Shown piece after piece: positions 9,476 through 18,344 of a stretch of 64,000 nt of DNA. The position numbers and the translations under genes are program-made. Position 1 is the first letter of the stretch. Each line of letters opens with the position of its first letter. The stretch is taken from contig NZ_FNRT01000002.1 of NCBI RefSeq assembly GCF_900105585.1, forward strand, positions 2,294,001-2,358,000, written 5' to 3'. The notes beneath the pieces were generated by a model. The model was not told the origin of the DNA and ran no database searches. It saw nothing but the letters and a program-made list of their open reading frames with translations. Source of the stretch: Nocardioides exalbidus (GTDB lineage Bacteria; Actinomycetota; Actinomycetes; Propionibacteriales; Nocardioidaceae).

Positions 9476-10198
9476 ATGGAACCTGTGGACCTCGTCGTAC
9501 CGCGCCAGCGGGCGTTGAAGCACGTCCAGGTTCGTGAGCACGTCCGCAGCCTCATCGAGGCGCAGCCCCCGGGCTCCGCGGCACCGTCGGAGCGCGAGCT
9601 GGTCGCCCGCTTCGGAGTGGCCCGGATGACCGTCCGACAGGCGCTCGACGCGCTGGTCGCCGAGGGCCTCCTGGAGCGCATCCCGGGACGTGGCACGTTC
9701 GTCGCGCAGCCGCCCAAGACCGCCGGTCGCCTGACCTCCTTCACCGAGGAGATCCGTCGCCGGGGGATGCTGCCGGAGTCCCAGACCCTGCTGGCCCGCG
9801 TCGAGCAGGCCGGTCCGGGCGTCGCCCGCGCACTCGACATCTCGCCCGGTGACCCGGTGCTGCACTGGCGCCGGCTGCGCCGTGCCGACCAGGCCATCGT
9901 GTGCGTCGAGGACGCCTACCTCAACGAGGTGCTGCTCCCGGGCTTCCTGCAGCACGGCACCCCGACGAGCCTCTACGAGGCGCTCGGTGCACGCGGCCTG
10001 CGTCCGACCGAGGTCGAGGACTCGATCAGCGCCGACCGCGCCAGCGCGGAGGAGGCCACGGTCCTCGAGATCGCCGAAGGCGACCCCGTGCTGCGCCACT
10101 CGCGCCGCGCCGTCTCCGAGGGACGCATCGTCGAGGTCTCGCGCACCTGCTACCGGCACGACCGCTTCACGGTCTACCAGTCGCTCACCGACCGCTGA
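9476..10198 (+). CDS. GntR-family transcriptional regulator (HutC/UTRA type)
   Basis: 240 residues. The N-terminal winged helix shows PSERELVARFGVARMTVRQALDALVAEGLLERIPGRGTFV (about residues 38-77, here quoted in overlapping pieces: PSERELVARFGVARMT, then VRQALDALVAEG). The remaining 160 residues are a UTRA effector domain of HutC/DasR type. Such regulators bind sugar phosphates, histidine derivatives or fatty-acid-like ligands. The neighbouring genes give no clue to the target: AlkB-like upstream and an HD hydrolase on the other strand. It is followed by a strong hairpin. Confidence 0.88.
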   Translation: MEPVDLVVPRQRALKHVQVREHVRSLIEAQPPGSAAPSERELVARFGVARMTVRQALDALVAEGLLERIPGRGTFVAQPPKTAGRLTSFTEEIRRRGMLPESQTLLARVEQAGPGVARALDISPGDPVLHWRRLRRADQAIVCVEDAYLNEVLLPGFLQHGTPTSLYEALGARGLRPTEVEDSISADRASAEEATVLEIAEGDPVLRHSRRAVSEGRIVEVSRTCYRHDRFTVYQSLTDR

Positions 10199-10211
10199 CC
10201 CCAGCGTCCGG

Positions 10212-10247
10212 CCTCACGCGCGCAGCTCCTCGAGCTCGCGCGTGAGG
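10212..10247. terminator. Long hairpin between the GntR and HD genes
   Basis: CCTCACGCGCG (10212-10222) pairs perfectly with CGCGCGTGAGG (10237-10247), and inside it AGCTC (10224-10228) pairs with GAGCT (10232-10236). It lies 14 bases past the GntR stop and includes the last codons and stop of the convergent HD gene, so it probably terminates GntR transcription. Confidence 0.65.
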
Positions 10248-10807
10248 TTCGCGCGCGCGTCGGCCTCCCACAGCGCGCGGCCCTGAGGCGTGTGGAAGAG
10301 CCACGGCTTGGCGGCGAGGTCGTCCAGCACGAGCGCCCGGCCGACCCGGAAGTCGTCATCCTCGACGTGGGCGAAGTCGGCGCGCACGCCCGCGACGTAG
10401 GCGTCGTAGCGCTCGCGCGGGGCCGCCAGGATCGCGAGGTCGGCATCGCTCAGGGCGCCGCCCGCCGGGTCGTCGTCGCCCGGTCGGTGGTGCACGGTCA
10501 TCCGGACCAGCCGCGCCACCTCGTCGGCGTACGGCACCGGGAGGGCGCGCTCGGCCCACTGCGCCGACAGCTCCTCGTCGTCGGCGGTGCCGTCGTAGAC
10601 CGCGTCGTGGAACCACGCCGCGAGCGCGACGGTCGTCGCGTCGAAGCCGGCGCCGGCCGACCGCAGGAGGTCGAGGCGGTCGATGACCTCGGTGAGGTGC
10701 AGCAGGTCGTGGTAGCCGTCGCGGTCCCACGCGCCGAGGAGCTCGTCGCGCAGCGCGAGGTGGTCGCCGAGCGGCCAGCGCTGCGACAGGTCGTGGGCGA
10801 GGCTCAC
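10214..10807 (-). CDS. HD-domain predicted metal-dependent phosphohydrolase
   Basis: 197 residues. The start is the GTG at 10807 that overlaps the upstream stop as GTGA; the frame stays open further upstream but only as a shadow of the MpaB gene. HD signature: YHDLLHLTEV near residue 32, AAWFHDAVYDG near residue 62 and ALSDADLAIL. Length and motifs match the small stand-alone HD superfamily group of COG4339 type. No substrate is known for this group. Transcribed with the MpaB-family gene. Confidence 0.82.
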   Translation of the reverse strand: MSLAHDLSQRWPLGDHLALRDELLGAWDRDGYHDLLHLTEVIDRLDLLRSAGAGFDATTVALAAWFHDAVYDGTADDEELSAQWAERALPVPYADEVARLVRMTVHHRPGDDDPAGGALSDADLAILAAPRERYDAYVAGVRADFAHVEDDDFRVGRALVLDDLAAKPWLFHTPQGRALWEADARANLTRELEELRA

Positions 10808-11688
10808 GCCCGCGCGTCCTCGATCGACTGCGCGTGCTCCCGCCCCGACGTCATCGCCCACCGGATGGCGCTGGTCGAGATCGTGCCGAGGGCACGACCG
10901 ACCGTGCGGTCGAGGGTGCCGTCGAGGATCGGCGGGTGCGGCAGCCCGAGCTCGCGCCGCTCGTGCTCGGAGGTCAGCGAGACCGCGGCCCCGACCAGGG
11001 AGAGGTAGGCCGGCCGCGCCGCCAGTGGCAGGTCGGGGTGCCAGACGAGGAAGCGGATCGCGTCGCGCGCCGCGTCGGTGCCACGCAGCTCGGGGGCGTA
11101 CGACGCCAGGGTGGCGGCGAGCTCGTCCTCGGTCTGCGGTGCATCGAGCACGCCGAGGTGCGTGGCCGCGACCCCGGCCTGGGCGACGTACTCGTCGCGC
11201 TCGGCGCCCACCAGCGGCCGGTGCCCGAAGCGGTCGTGGGCGCGGAGGAAGCTGTCGATCTCGGCGGCGTGCACCCAGCCGAGCAGGTGCGGGTCGGAGG
11301 CGGCGTAGGGCGTCCCGTCGGGCATCGTGCCGACGACCGACTCGTGTGCCCGCTGCACGGCCCGGATCAGCTGCAGGGCGTCGCGCTCGGCGCCGAAGGT
11401 CGTCATCGCGATGTAGGTCGACACCTGGGCGAGCCGGCCCCACATGTCGCCGCGGTAGCCCGAGTGGTCGGCGACCCCCTGCATGGCCGCGGGGTGCAGC
11501 GACTGGAGCATGATCGCGCGGATGCCGCCGACGAACATCGAGGCGTCGCCGTGGACGCGGTGGATCGGCGAGCCGGGCTCGAACCAGCGCGGTCCCGGGG
11601 TGCCGTGGACACGCTCGCGCTGGCGGGGACCGTCGGGACCCGCGACCTTGCGGAAGATCTCGGCGCCGATGCGGTCTCGGAGGGTCAC
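10804..11688 (-). CDS. MpaB-family oxygenase (DUF2236)
   Basis: 294 residues beginning at GTG. Family hallmarks are SPIHRVHGDASMFVGGIRAIMLQSLHPAAMQGVADHS (two pieces, about residues 40-75), the DMWGRL segment, and WVHAAEIDSFL with the His proposed to ligate heme b. Relatives include latex-clearing protein Lcp and mycophenolic-acid MpaB'; most actinobacterial members have no known substrate. It is the first gene of a two-gene unit with the HD hydrolase. Confidence 0.82.
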   Translation of the reverse strand: MTLRDRIGAEIFRKVAGPDGPRQRERVHGTPGPRWFEPGSPIHRVHGDASMFVGGIRAIMLQSLHPAAMQGVADHSGYRGDMWGRLAQVSTYIAMTTFGAERDALQLIRAVQRAHESVVGTMPDGTPYAASDPHLLGWVHAAEIDSFLRAHDRFGHRPLVGAERDEYVAQAGVAATHLGVLDAPQTEDELAATLASYAPELRGTDAARDAIRFLVWHPDLPLAARPAYLSLVGAAVSLTSEHERRELGLPHPPILDGTLDRTVGRALGTISTSAIRWAMTSGREHAQSIEDARA

Positions 11689-11694
11689 TCCACG

Positions 11695-11700
11695 AGGCTA
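11695..11700 (-). promoter_or_regulatory. Candidate -10 for leaderless MpaB-family transcript
   Basis: On the minus strand TAGCCT is followed by exactly 6 bases and then the GTG start. No ribosome-binding site is present between them, so the mRNA is probably leaderless. No good -35 was found. Confidence 0.5.
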
Positions 11701-11737
11701 GCGGTGTGATCCACGCGGGCGTGGTCGCTGACGTCGT

Positions 11738-11769
11738 ACCTCCCCTGCTGGCGACGCAGCAGGGGAGGT
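11738..11769 (-). terminator. Perfect 13-bp hairpin at the XPB stop codon
   Basis: ACCTCCCCTGCTG (11738-11750) and CAGCAGGGGAGGT (11757-11769) form a perfect stem with a GCGACG loop. It begins on the first base of the XPB stop codon, so it terminates XPB mRNA and isolates the MpaB-HD pair. No U-tract. Confidence 0.7.
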
Positions 11770-13415
11770 CAGGCCTCGGCGGCGAGGTCCCCGGCGTCGA
11801 TGATCCGGTAGGCGTAGCCCTGCTCGGCGAGGAACCGCTGGCGGTTCTGCGCGAAGTCGGCGTCGACCGTGTCGCGCGAGACGACCGTGTAGAAGTGCGC
11901 GCTGCGTCCCTCGGTCTTCGGCCGGAGCAGGCGGCCGAGGCGCTGGGCCTCCTCCTGGCGCGAGCCGAACGACCCGCTCACCTGGATCGCGACCTCGGCC
12001 GAGGGCAGGTCGATCGAGAAGTTGGCGACCTTGCTGACCACCAGCAGCCCGATCTCGCCGGAGCGGAAGGCCTCGAAGAGCCGCTGCCGCTCCTTCACCG
12101 TCGTCTCGCCCTTGATGACCGGGGCGTCGAGCATCGCGCCGATCTCGTCGAGCTGGTCGATGTACTGCCCGATCACGAGGGTCGGCTGCCCGGCGTGCTG
12201 CTCGACCAGGTCGCGCACGACGTCGATCTTGGCGTGGGTGCACGACGCCAGCCGGTACCTCGTGTCGGGGTCGGCCGTCGCGTAGGCGAGCCGCTCGCCG
12301 TCGGGCAGGGTCACCCGCACCTCGACGCAGTCGGCGGGGGCGATGTAGCCCTGCGCCTCGATGTCCTTCCACGGGGCGTCGTAGCGCTTCGGTCCGATCA
12401 GCGAGAAGACCTCGCCCTCGCGGCCGTCCTCGCGCACGAGCGTCGCGGTCAGGCCGAGGCGCCGGCGCGCCTGGAGGTTGGCGGTCATGCGGAAGATCGG
12501 CGCGGGCAGCAGGTGCACCTCGTCGTAGACGATGAGGCCCCAGTCGCGCGCGTCGAGCAGCTCGAGGTGCGGGTAGACGCCCTTCCGCTTCGTGGTCAGC
12601 ACCTGGTAGGTCGCGATCGTGACCGGCCGGACCTCCTTCACGGCGCCGGAGTACTCACCGATCTCGTCGGCCGTCAGCGACGTCCTCCTGACCAGCTCGT
12701 CCTTCCACTGCCGCGCGCTCACGGTGTTGGTGACCAGGATCAGGGTGGTGGCCTGCGCGTGCGCCATCGACGCGGCACCGACGATCGTCTTGCCCGCTCC
12801 GCACGGCAGCACGACCACGCCCGACCCGCCGTCCCAGAACGACTCGGCGGCCTCGCGCTGGTAGGGCCGCAGGTGCCAGCCGTCCTCGGCGAGGTCGATC
12901 GCGTGCGCCTCGCCGTCGACGTAGCCGGCGAAGTCCTCGGCCGGCCAGCCGATCTTGAGCAGCGCCTGCTTGAGGTTGCCACGCTCGCTCGGGTGGACGG
13001 CGACGGTGTCGGGGTCGAGGCGCTCGCCGATCATCCCGGCGACCTTCTTGGCGCGCAGCACCTCCTCGAGCACCGGGCGGTCCGTCGACGACAGCACCAG
13101 CCCGTGGACGGGGTGCTTCTCCAGGCGGAGCCGGCCGTAGCGCCCCATCGTCTCGGCGACGTCGACCAGCAGCGCGTGCGGGACGGCGTACCGGCTCCAG
13201 GTCAGCAACGCGTCGACCACCTGCTCCGCGTCGTGGCCCGCGGCGCGCGCGTTCCACAGGCCCAGCGGCGTCAGGCGGTAGGTGTGGATGTGCTCCGGGG
13301 AGCGCTCGAGCTCCGCGAACGGCGCGATGGCCTTGCGGGCCTCGCCGGCCGAGGGGTGGTCGACCTCGAGCAGGAGGGTCTTGTCCGACTGGACGATGAG
13401 GGGGCCGTCGTTCAC
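11769..13415 (-). CDS. DNA repair helicase XPB (superfamily 2)
   Basis: 548 residues, the usual size of bacterial XPB. N-terminal damage-recognition-like region (1-190), then helicase motifs: VVVLPCGAGKT (Walker A), DEVH (Walker B), LTATLVREDGRE (motif III plus the RED element typical of XPB), and QEEAQRLGRLLRPK (motif VI). XPB unwinds DNA 3'-5' in nucleotide excision repair and transcription in eukaryotes and archaea; its role in actinobacteria is not settled. The GTG start is preceded by a -10 element and no ribosome site. Two genes upstream on the same strand lies the helicase-associated/WYL protein that usually accompanies it. Confidence 0.93.
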   Translation of the reverse strand: MNDGPLIVQSDKTLLLEVDHPSAGEARKAIAPFAELERSPEHIHTYRLTPLGLWNARAAGHDAEQVVDALLTWSRYAVPHALLVDVAETMGRYGRLRLEKHPVHGLVLSSTDRPVLEEVLRAKKVAGMIGERLDPDTVAVHPSERGNLKQALLKIGWPAEDFAGYVDGEAHAIDLAEDGWHLRPYQREAAESFWDGGSGVVVLPCGAGKTIVGAASMAHAQATTLILVTNTVSARQWKDELVRRTSLTADEIGEYSGAVKEVRPVTIATYQVLTTKRKGVYPHLELLDARDWGLIVYDEVHLLPAPIFRMTANLQARRRLGLTATLVREDGREGEVFSLIGPKRYDAPWKDIEAQGYIAPADCVEVRVTLPDGERLAYATADPDTRYRLASCTHAKIDVVRDLVEQHAGQPTLVIGQYIDQLDEIGAMLDAPVIKGETTVKERQRLFEAFRSGEIGLLVVSKVANFSIDLPSAEVAIQVSGSFGSRQEEAQRLGRLLRPKTEGRSAHFYTVVSRDTVDADFAQNRQRFLAEQGYAYRIIDAGDLAAEA

Positions 13416-13421
13416 CGCTCA

Positions 13422-13427
13422 ATCCTA
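13422..13427 (-). promoter_or_regulatory. Candidate -10 for leaderless XPB transcript
   Basis: TAGGAT on the minus strand followed by 6 bases (TGAGCG) and the GTG start at 13415. It lies partly in the end of the CGNR gene's 3' spacer. No Shine-Dalgarno is visible. Confidence 0.5.
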
Positions 13428-13431
13428 CGGA

Positions 13432-13956
13432 TCAGCTGGCCGCGGCCTTCTGGCGAGCGCGGTAGGCCGCGACGTTGGCGCGCGAGGAGCAGCGGTCGGA
13501 GCAGTAGCGGCGCGACTGGTTGGGCGAGGTGTCGACGAAGACGTTGTCGCAGCGCGCCTCGGTGCAGATCCCGAGCCGGGTGGCGCCGAGGTCGCACACC
13601 AGGTTGGCCAGCCCCATGAGTGACTCCGCGACCAGCAGCTCGGCCACCGAGGACGCCCGGTTGGTCACGTGCATGTGGAGGTTCGACGGGTCGTGGTCGG
13701 AGATCATCGGCGTGACCGGGTGGCTGGCGAGCAGGTCGTTGAGCGTGCCCACCACGAGCGGTACGTCGTCGGCGTCGGAGGCCTCGAACACCGGGCGCAG
13801 CTCGACCTGGAAGGCCTGGAGCGCGGGGATGTCAGCCGCGACCACCGACCTGTGCAGCCAGCTCCGGTCGGCGAGGTGGTCGGTCAGCGACCCCTCGTCG
13901 ACCAGCTCGGCGTTGACGAGCGCCGCGGAGCGCTCGGCGTAGCGGATGAAGTCCAC
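13432..13956 (-). CDS. CGNR zinc-finger domain protein (ABATE-like N-terminus)
   Basis: 174 residues from a GTG. The C-terminus carries the CGNR-type zinc finger: CTEARCDNVFVD, then RRYCSDRCSSRANVAAYRARQ (first Cys pair spaced C-x4-C; the second Cys pair is YCSDRC and the 'CGNR' box reads CSSR). The N-terminal region of about 110 residues is helical, as in ABATE-domain regulators that bind a ligand and act as transcription factors. It sits between XPB and the helicase-associated protein on the same strand but appears to have its own leaderless promoter. Target unknown. Confidence 0.82.
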   Translation of the reverse strand: MDFIRYAERSAALVNAELVDEGSLTDHLADRSWLHRSVVAADIPALQAFQVELRPVFEASDADDVPLVVGTLNDLLASHPVTPMISDHDPSNLHMHVTNRASSVAELLVAESLMGLANLVCDLGATRLGICTEARCDNVFVDTSPNQSRRYCSDRCSSRANVAAYRARQKAAAS

Positions 13957-13962
13957 ATTTCA

Positions 13963-13968
13963 ATCGTA
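13963..13968 (-). promoter_or_regulatory. Candidate -10 for leaderless CGNR transcript
   Basis: TACGAT on the minus strand, 6 bases (TGAAAT) before the GTG at 13956, with no ribosome site between. Confidence 0.45.
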
Positions 13969-13983
13969 GCCGGGGACTGGTCC

Positions 13984-16254
13984 TTACAGCGTGCGGACGC
14001 CGGTGATCCGGTGCACCGCGAACTCGCGCACGTCGTCGGCGCGGTGGTCGTACGCCGACAGCCGGCCGCCGTCGAGCCGCCGCGGGTCGACGACGCGCTC
14101 GCCGGTGGCTCCGTGGTTGTCGACGTAGCCGATGACCACGGTGGTGCCGGCCTCGATCGCCTCGCGGATGGCGACCAGGGCGGCCGACGGGTTCGTCGTC
14201 CCGGTGGTCGTCGCCGGTCGCGACGACTCGGCCCGGTCGCCGGCGCGGATCGCGGTCGCCACCGCGCGGACCTGCGCGGCGGCGCGTGCCTCGACGGCTC
14301 CGGCCGGGCGGCGACCGCGGCGGGTGCGGGCGCGGTGGAGGTCGGGTCGGCTGACCCGGACGGTGCCGTCGGCGGCCTCGACGACGGGCGCCGCACCGAG
14401 CTCGCGCAGCCGGGGGAGGAGCACGTCGAGCGGGGACGTGGCGATCGCGACGGTCGGGGCGAGCAGGCGCAGGCCGAGGGTGCGGGCGCGCGGGTCGTGC
14501 ACGAGCGCGGCGAGCGCGGCCTCGTCGTCGGCACGCAGGAAGGCCTCCGCGTGGCCGACCCGGACCGTGCCGAAGGTGCGCGCGACGTCGTCGACGAGGA
14601 ACTCCAGGGGCTGCGGCACCGGCGTCTGCGACACCGAGCCCAGGAAGTCGCGCACCTCGACCGCCGACCACCCGGCGTCGAAGCCGCGGCGCAGTGATCC
14701 CGAGGTGAAGCGGTAGACCGTCGCCCCGCCGCGCGACTCCACGTCGGCGAGGAGGTGGAGCCGGCGGGCCACCTCGGTCTCCAGGGGGCCGGGCGCGACG
14801 GCCGTCAGGTCCGCCTGGAGGAGGACGTGGTCCACGGCTCGCGGCAGCTGTGGGTCGATGGCCGCGGCGGCGCCCGGGAGGTCGCCCTCGGCGACCAGCC
14901 GACCGCTCGGCGGCAGGCCGCCCGCGCCGCTCACGCCGAGCACCGCGGCCTCGGACAGGGCGGCGGCGACGAGGTCGGCGAAGACCCGCGGGCGGCGCGG
15001 CCGGAGCCAGTCGACGCGCTGGACGAGCGAGGCGATCCCGGTGCCCGCCGCGAGCACCTCGCCGTCGGGGAGCCCGGCCAGCTCGGACAGCGCGAGGCGG
15101 CGGGCCTCCTCGGCCAGGCCGCTGGAGAGCTCGGGCGCGAGGGCGTTCCACGCCTTGCCGGCCGAGTCGCGGGAGCCGACGAGCGAGGGCATCCGGCTGC
15201 TGGCGAGCCAGCCGCCGACCAGCCGGGCCCACCGCTCGGAGATCGGTCGCCCCGACCACACGTCGAACTCCTCGGTCGGCAGCCACGACGGCGTCCCGTC
15301 GGCGACGGCCGCCTCGGCGACGAGCCCCGCGGAGAGGGCGACCTCCACGACGAGGGCGGCCTCCGCCTCGTCGACGTGCAGCTCGAGCGCGGCCGCCTTG
15401 AGGTCGCGGACGGCGAGGCCGCCGCTGCGCAGCACCGCCGGCGGCGCGACGCCCCAGTGGTCGAGCAGCAGCTCCACGCGTCGTACGACGTCGAAGGCGG
15501 CACCGGCCGCGCTCCGGGCGACGAGTGCGGGCTCGCGCGTCGACGTCGCCAGGTCGGACACGTCGTCGACCGGCGCGGTCGTGGTGTGGCCGCCCCGCAG
15601 TGCGAGCCCGACCTCGCCGGGCAGGACCACGTTGTCGCCCTCGCGCGGCACGAGCAGGCGTCGGCTCAGCAGCTCCTCGGCGGGGCTGCGGGCGTCGGCG
15701 GGGGAGACGGTGCGGCGGGCGGCGCCCGTCGTGCCCTCGCCGCCGTGGTCGTCGACGTGGCGCAGCAGGGCGGTCGCCGCCGGGCTCAGCTCGGCGATCC
15801 GGGCCGCGATGTCGGCGGCCGGCGCGGGCTCGGGGCTGGAGGGCCGCAGGCCGCTCGTGATGCCGGGCATGCCGCGCATCGCGTCGGCCACGCCGGTCAG
15901 TGCGCGGAGCCCGCCGGGCCCCTCCCAGGCGAGCGCCAGGTCGAGCAGCCGCTGCAGCGCGGCCGTCGTACGACCCTGGTCGGCGTGGACCAGTGAGATC
16001 AGGTGCTCCGAAGTGGTTTGACCTGCAACCAGCAGGGCATCTAGGACCGTGAGCTCGAGGCGGTCCAGTCCGTCGAGGGCCCGGTGAATCGACGAGCGAG
16101 TGGCGGCCCGCGAGGCCAGCTGCGACGAATCCTGAGGGGCGGGTGTGGCGAGATCCGGTCGGGCCCCGAGCAGCGCCACGAGTCGCTCGTCGGGCCAGCT
16201 GCGCAGCTGGTCGGCGAGGGTGCGTGCGGGTGTCGTCCGCGCTGAACTGGACAT
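13984..16254 (-). CDS. Helicase-associated domain protein with C-terminal WYL-like domain
   Basis: 756 residues. The ATG at 16254 is chosen because AGAGGG directly precedes it; the frame is open further upstream only as a shadow of the PP2C gene. The long central part matches the helicase C-terminal-associated (Helicase_C_3) family found beside XPB in actinobacteria; it lacks Walker motifs and cannot itself be a helicase. The last ~65 residues (ALVAIREAIEAGTTVVIGYV, VDPRRLDGGRLSAYDHRADD, VREFAVHRITGVRTL) resemble a WYL domain, which senses nucleic-acid-derived or other ligands. It probably works with XPB (1 gene away). Function of the pair in bacteria is unproven. Confidence 0.85.
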   Translation of the reverse strand: MSSSARTTPARTLADQLRSWPDERLVALLGARPDLATPAPQDSSQLASRAATRSSIHRALDGLDRLELTVLDALLVAGQTTSEHLISLVHADQGRTTAALQRLLDLALAWEGPGGLRALTGVADAMRGMPGITSGLRPSSPEPAPAADIAARIAELSPAATALLRHVDDHGGEGTTGAARRTVSPADARSPAEELLSRRLLVPREGDNVVLPGEVGLALRGGHTTTAPVDDVSDLATSTREPALVARSAAGAAFDVVRRVELLLDHWGVAPPAVLRSGGLAVRDLKAAALELHVDEAEAALVVEVALSAGLVAEAAVADGTPSWLPTEEFDVWSGRPISERWARLVGGWLASSRMPSLVGSRDSAGKAWNALAPELSSGLAEEARRLALSELAGLPDGEVLAAGTGIASLVQRVDWLRPRRPRVFADLVAAALSEAAVLGVSGAGGLPPSGRLVAEGDLPGAAAAIDPQLPRAVDHVLLQADLTAVAPGPLETEVARRLHLLADVESRGGATVYRFTSGSLRRGFDAGWSAVEVRDFLGSVSQTPVPQPLEFLVDDVARTFGTVRVGHAEAFLRADDEAALAALVHDPRARTLGLRLLAPTVAIATSPLDVLLPRLRELGAAPVVEAADGTVRVSRPDLHRARTRRGRRPAGAVEARAAAQVRAVATAIRAGDRAESSRPATTTGTTNPSAALVAIREAIEAGTTVVIGYVDNHGATGERVVDPRRLDGGRLSAYDHRADDVREFAVHRITGVRTL

Positions 16255-16323
16255 CCCTCTTACGCTACTCGCCGGGTCGGTACCACCGCCCACGATCTCG
16301 ACACGGGGCGAAGAGGGCACGGC

Positions 16324-17139
16324 ATGAGGAACGTTGATCTGCACCACGGGGCGGCGAGCGACGTCGGTCTGGTGCGCAAGGTCAACGAGGACTCCTTCCT
16401 GGTCGCGCCGCCGGTGTTCGTGGTGGCCGACGGCATGGGCGGCCACTCCGGCGGCGACGTGGCCAGCCAGATGGTGGTCGAGGAGTTCGCGCGGCTCGCG
16501 CACTCCTACGACCCGACCCGCGGTGCCGAGCAGGTGGCCGACGCCTTCGCCCGCGCCCAGACCCGCATCGTCGAGTTCGGCAACGCCCACCGCGCGGTCC
16601 AGCCCGGCTGGCACGCCGGCACGACCGCGGTCGTCGCGGTCCTGGTCGACGACAACGGCGTGGCCAAGTGGCTGCTCGCCAACCTCGGCGACTCCCGGAT
16701 CTACCGCATCACCGAGGGCCGCCTCGACCAGGTGAGCGTCGACCACTCGGTGGTGCAGGAGCTCGTCGACGCCGGCCACATCACGCCCGAGGAGGCGGCC
16801 GTCCACCCCGAGCGCCACGTCATCACGCGCGCTCTGGGGAGCCCGGGCGGCATCCACCCCGACTTCTTCCTCCTGCCCCTCGGCTCGGTCGAGCGCCTGC
16901 TGCTCTGCAGCGACGGCATCTCGGGGATGATCGAGGACAAGGAGATCGAGGACATCCTCGAGACCGTCGCCGACCCGCGCGACGCCGCCGACAAGCTGGT
17001 CCGCGCCGCCATCGCCGCCGGGGGTCGCGACAACGCCACGGCGATCGTCGTCGATGTGGTGGGATTGGTGAAGGACGACACCTATGACTCCCAGCGCCAG
17101 CTGGAGAGCCTCGAATCGAAGCTGGGGGGACGACTGTGA
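16324..17139 (+). CDS. PP2C-type Ser/Thr protein phosphatase
   Basis: 271 residues. All PPM motifs are present: VRKVNEDSF, VADGMGGHSGGD (metal-binding Asp and Gly), WHAGTTAVVA, NLGDSRIYRI, LLLCSDGISGMI, and GGRDNATAIVVDV. It lacks the transmembrane and extracellular part of PstP, so it is a soluble cytoplasmic phosphatase that would reverse Ser/Thr kinase action. AAGAGGG lies 6 bases before the ATG. Overlaps the following FHA gene as GTGA, tying phosphatase and phospho-Thr reader together. No kinase gene is in the window. Confidence 0.93.
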   Translation: MRNVDLHHGAASDVGLVRKVNEDSFLVAPPVFVVADGMGGHSGGDVASQMVVEEFARLAHSYDPTRGAEQVADAFARAQTRIVEFGNAHRAVQPGWHAGTTAVVAVLVDDNGVAKWLLANLGDSRIYRITEGRLDQVSVDHSVVQELVDAGHITPEEAAVHPERHVITRALGSPGGIHPDFFLLPLGSVERLLLCSDGISGMIEDKEIEDILETVADPRDAADKLVRAAIAAGGRDNATAIVVDVVGLVKDDTYDSQRQLESLESKLGGRL

Positions 17140-18335
17140 GCACAGAGGCGAGGTTCGCCGCAGGCGACTGGTACGCCGTCGTGGGTGACGAGGTCACCGT
17201 CCTGTTGCCCGGCAGCCAGCGCGGCCGGGTCGCCGCGATCTGGGACCTCGCCGACAGCGGCTCCGGGGCCGACGCCGTCCTCGACGCCCTGCTCGCAGGC
17301 GGGCTGTCCTCGCTCGACCACGTCGCGCTCGTCGCCCACGGCGACGACGCCACCCGCCTCATCGTCCGCGGCGCGCCCAGCGCGACGATCTCCACGACCG
17401 GCGGGGAGGAGATCGTCTCGGCCGCACCCGGCACTGCCTGGGCCGAGCGCCTCGTCACCGGCGTCACGAGCCTGCGCATCACGCTGACCGGCGACGGGGT
17501 GGCCGACCTGCCGCTCACTTCCGGGATCGCCCGGGTCTCCGTCGTCGTGCTCGGTGCCCCGGTCACAGGCGACGCGGCCGCACCCGCGTCCTTCGCCCCC
17601 GTCGAGCAGCCCGTCGAGCAGCCGGTGGACGTGCCCGCCGAGGAACCGGTCACGGAGCCGGTCGCGGAGACGGTCGACGAGGAGCCGGTCGTCGAGCAGC
17701 CCGAGCCGGTGGCGTACGCCGACCCGCTGTCCGACCCGGTCCCGGGCGAGCCCGTCGCCGCCCCCGGGCTCGTGCCCGGCTTCGTCCCCGAGGCCGCTCC
17801 GGTCCCGTCCGCGCCGATGAGCTTCGGCGAGCCGGGCGACGACCCGACCCCGACCGGCGAGACGCCCGTGGTCGAGGAGCCGTGGTCCGAGCACGACGGC
17901 CACACCCAGGCCGGCGCGCCGATCCCCGACTTCGTGCGGCCCCCGATCCCCGGCCAGGAGATGGCTCCCGACGTGGTCTCGCAGCCGGTCGCCTCGCTGG
18001 TCTTCTCCACCGGTGACGTCGTCCTGGTCGACCGCACCGTGCTGGTCGGCCGCGCGCCCGAGGCACGCCGCTTCGCCTCGCACGACCAGCCCCACGTCGT
18101 CTCGGTGCCCAGCCCGCAGCAGGAGATCTCCTCGACGCACCTCGAGATCCGCCCCGGCGCCGGCGCCGACCACGGCTCGGCGATCGCGACCGACCTCGGC
18201 TCCACCAACGGCACCGTGCTCGCCCAGCCCGGTCTCGACCCGGAGGAGCTCAAGCCGGGCATCGCGGTCAGCCTGGTCCCGGGCGCCGTCCTCGACCTCG
18301 GCGACGGCGTCACCATCCAGGTCACCAACCCCTAG
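17136..18335 (+). CDS. FHA domain protein with long Pro/Glu/Val linker
   Basis: 399 residues. The N-terminal ~140 residues form an uncharacterised globular domain (DWYAVVGDEVTVLLPG). Residues ~145-280 are a low-complexity linker of repeated PVEQP/EEPV/EPVA units. The C-terminal ~110 residues are an FHA domain with LVGRAPEARR, SSTHLEIRP and DLGSTNGTVL. FHA domains bind phosphothreonine peptides. Starts inside the end of the PP2C gene and ends 9 bases before the RDD gene, so the three are one operon. The FHA protein is probably the adaptor of this phospho-signalling unit; partners are unknown. Confidence 0.88.
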   Translation: MSTEARFAAGDWYAVVGDEVTVLLPGSQRGRVAAIWDLADSGSGADAVLDALLAGGLSSLDHVALVAHGDDATRLIVRGAPSATISTTGGEEIVSAAPGTAWAERLVTGVTSLRITLTGDGVADLPLTSGIARVSVVVLGAPVTGDAAAPASFAPVEQPVEQPVDVPAEEPVTEPVAETVDEEPVVEQPEPVAYADPLSDPVPGEPVAAPGLVPGFVPEAAPVPSAPMSFGEPGDDPTPTGETPVVEEPWSEHDGHTQAGAPIPDFVRPPIPGQEMAPDVVSQPVASLVFSTGDVVLVDRTVLVGRAPEARRFASHDQPHVVSVPSPQQEISSTHLEIRPGAGADHGSAIATDLGSTNGTVLAQPGLDPEELKPGIAVSLVPGAVLDLGDGVTIQVTNP

Positions 18336-18344
18336 CGACACCCC

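Noticed and set aside
13669..14697. 342-residue plus-strand frame through the CGNR gene and helicase-associated gene
   Set aside because: Shadow of two real minus-strand genes; composition is Gly/Arg/Val-rich and no start signal is seen.
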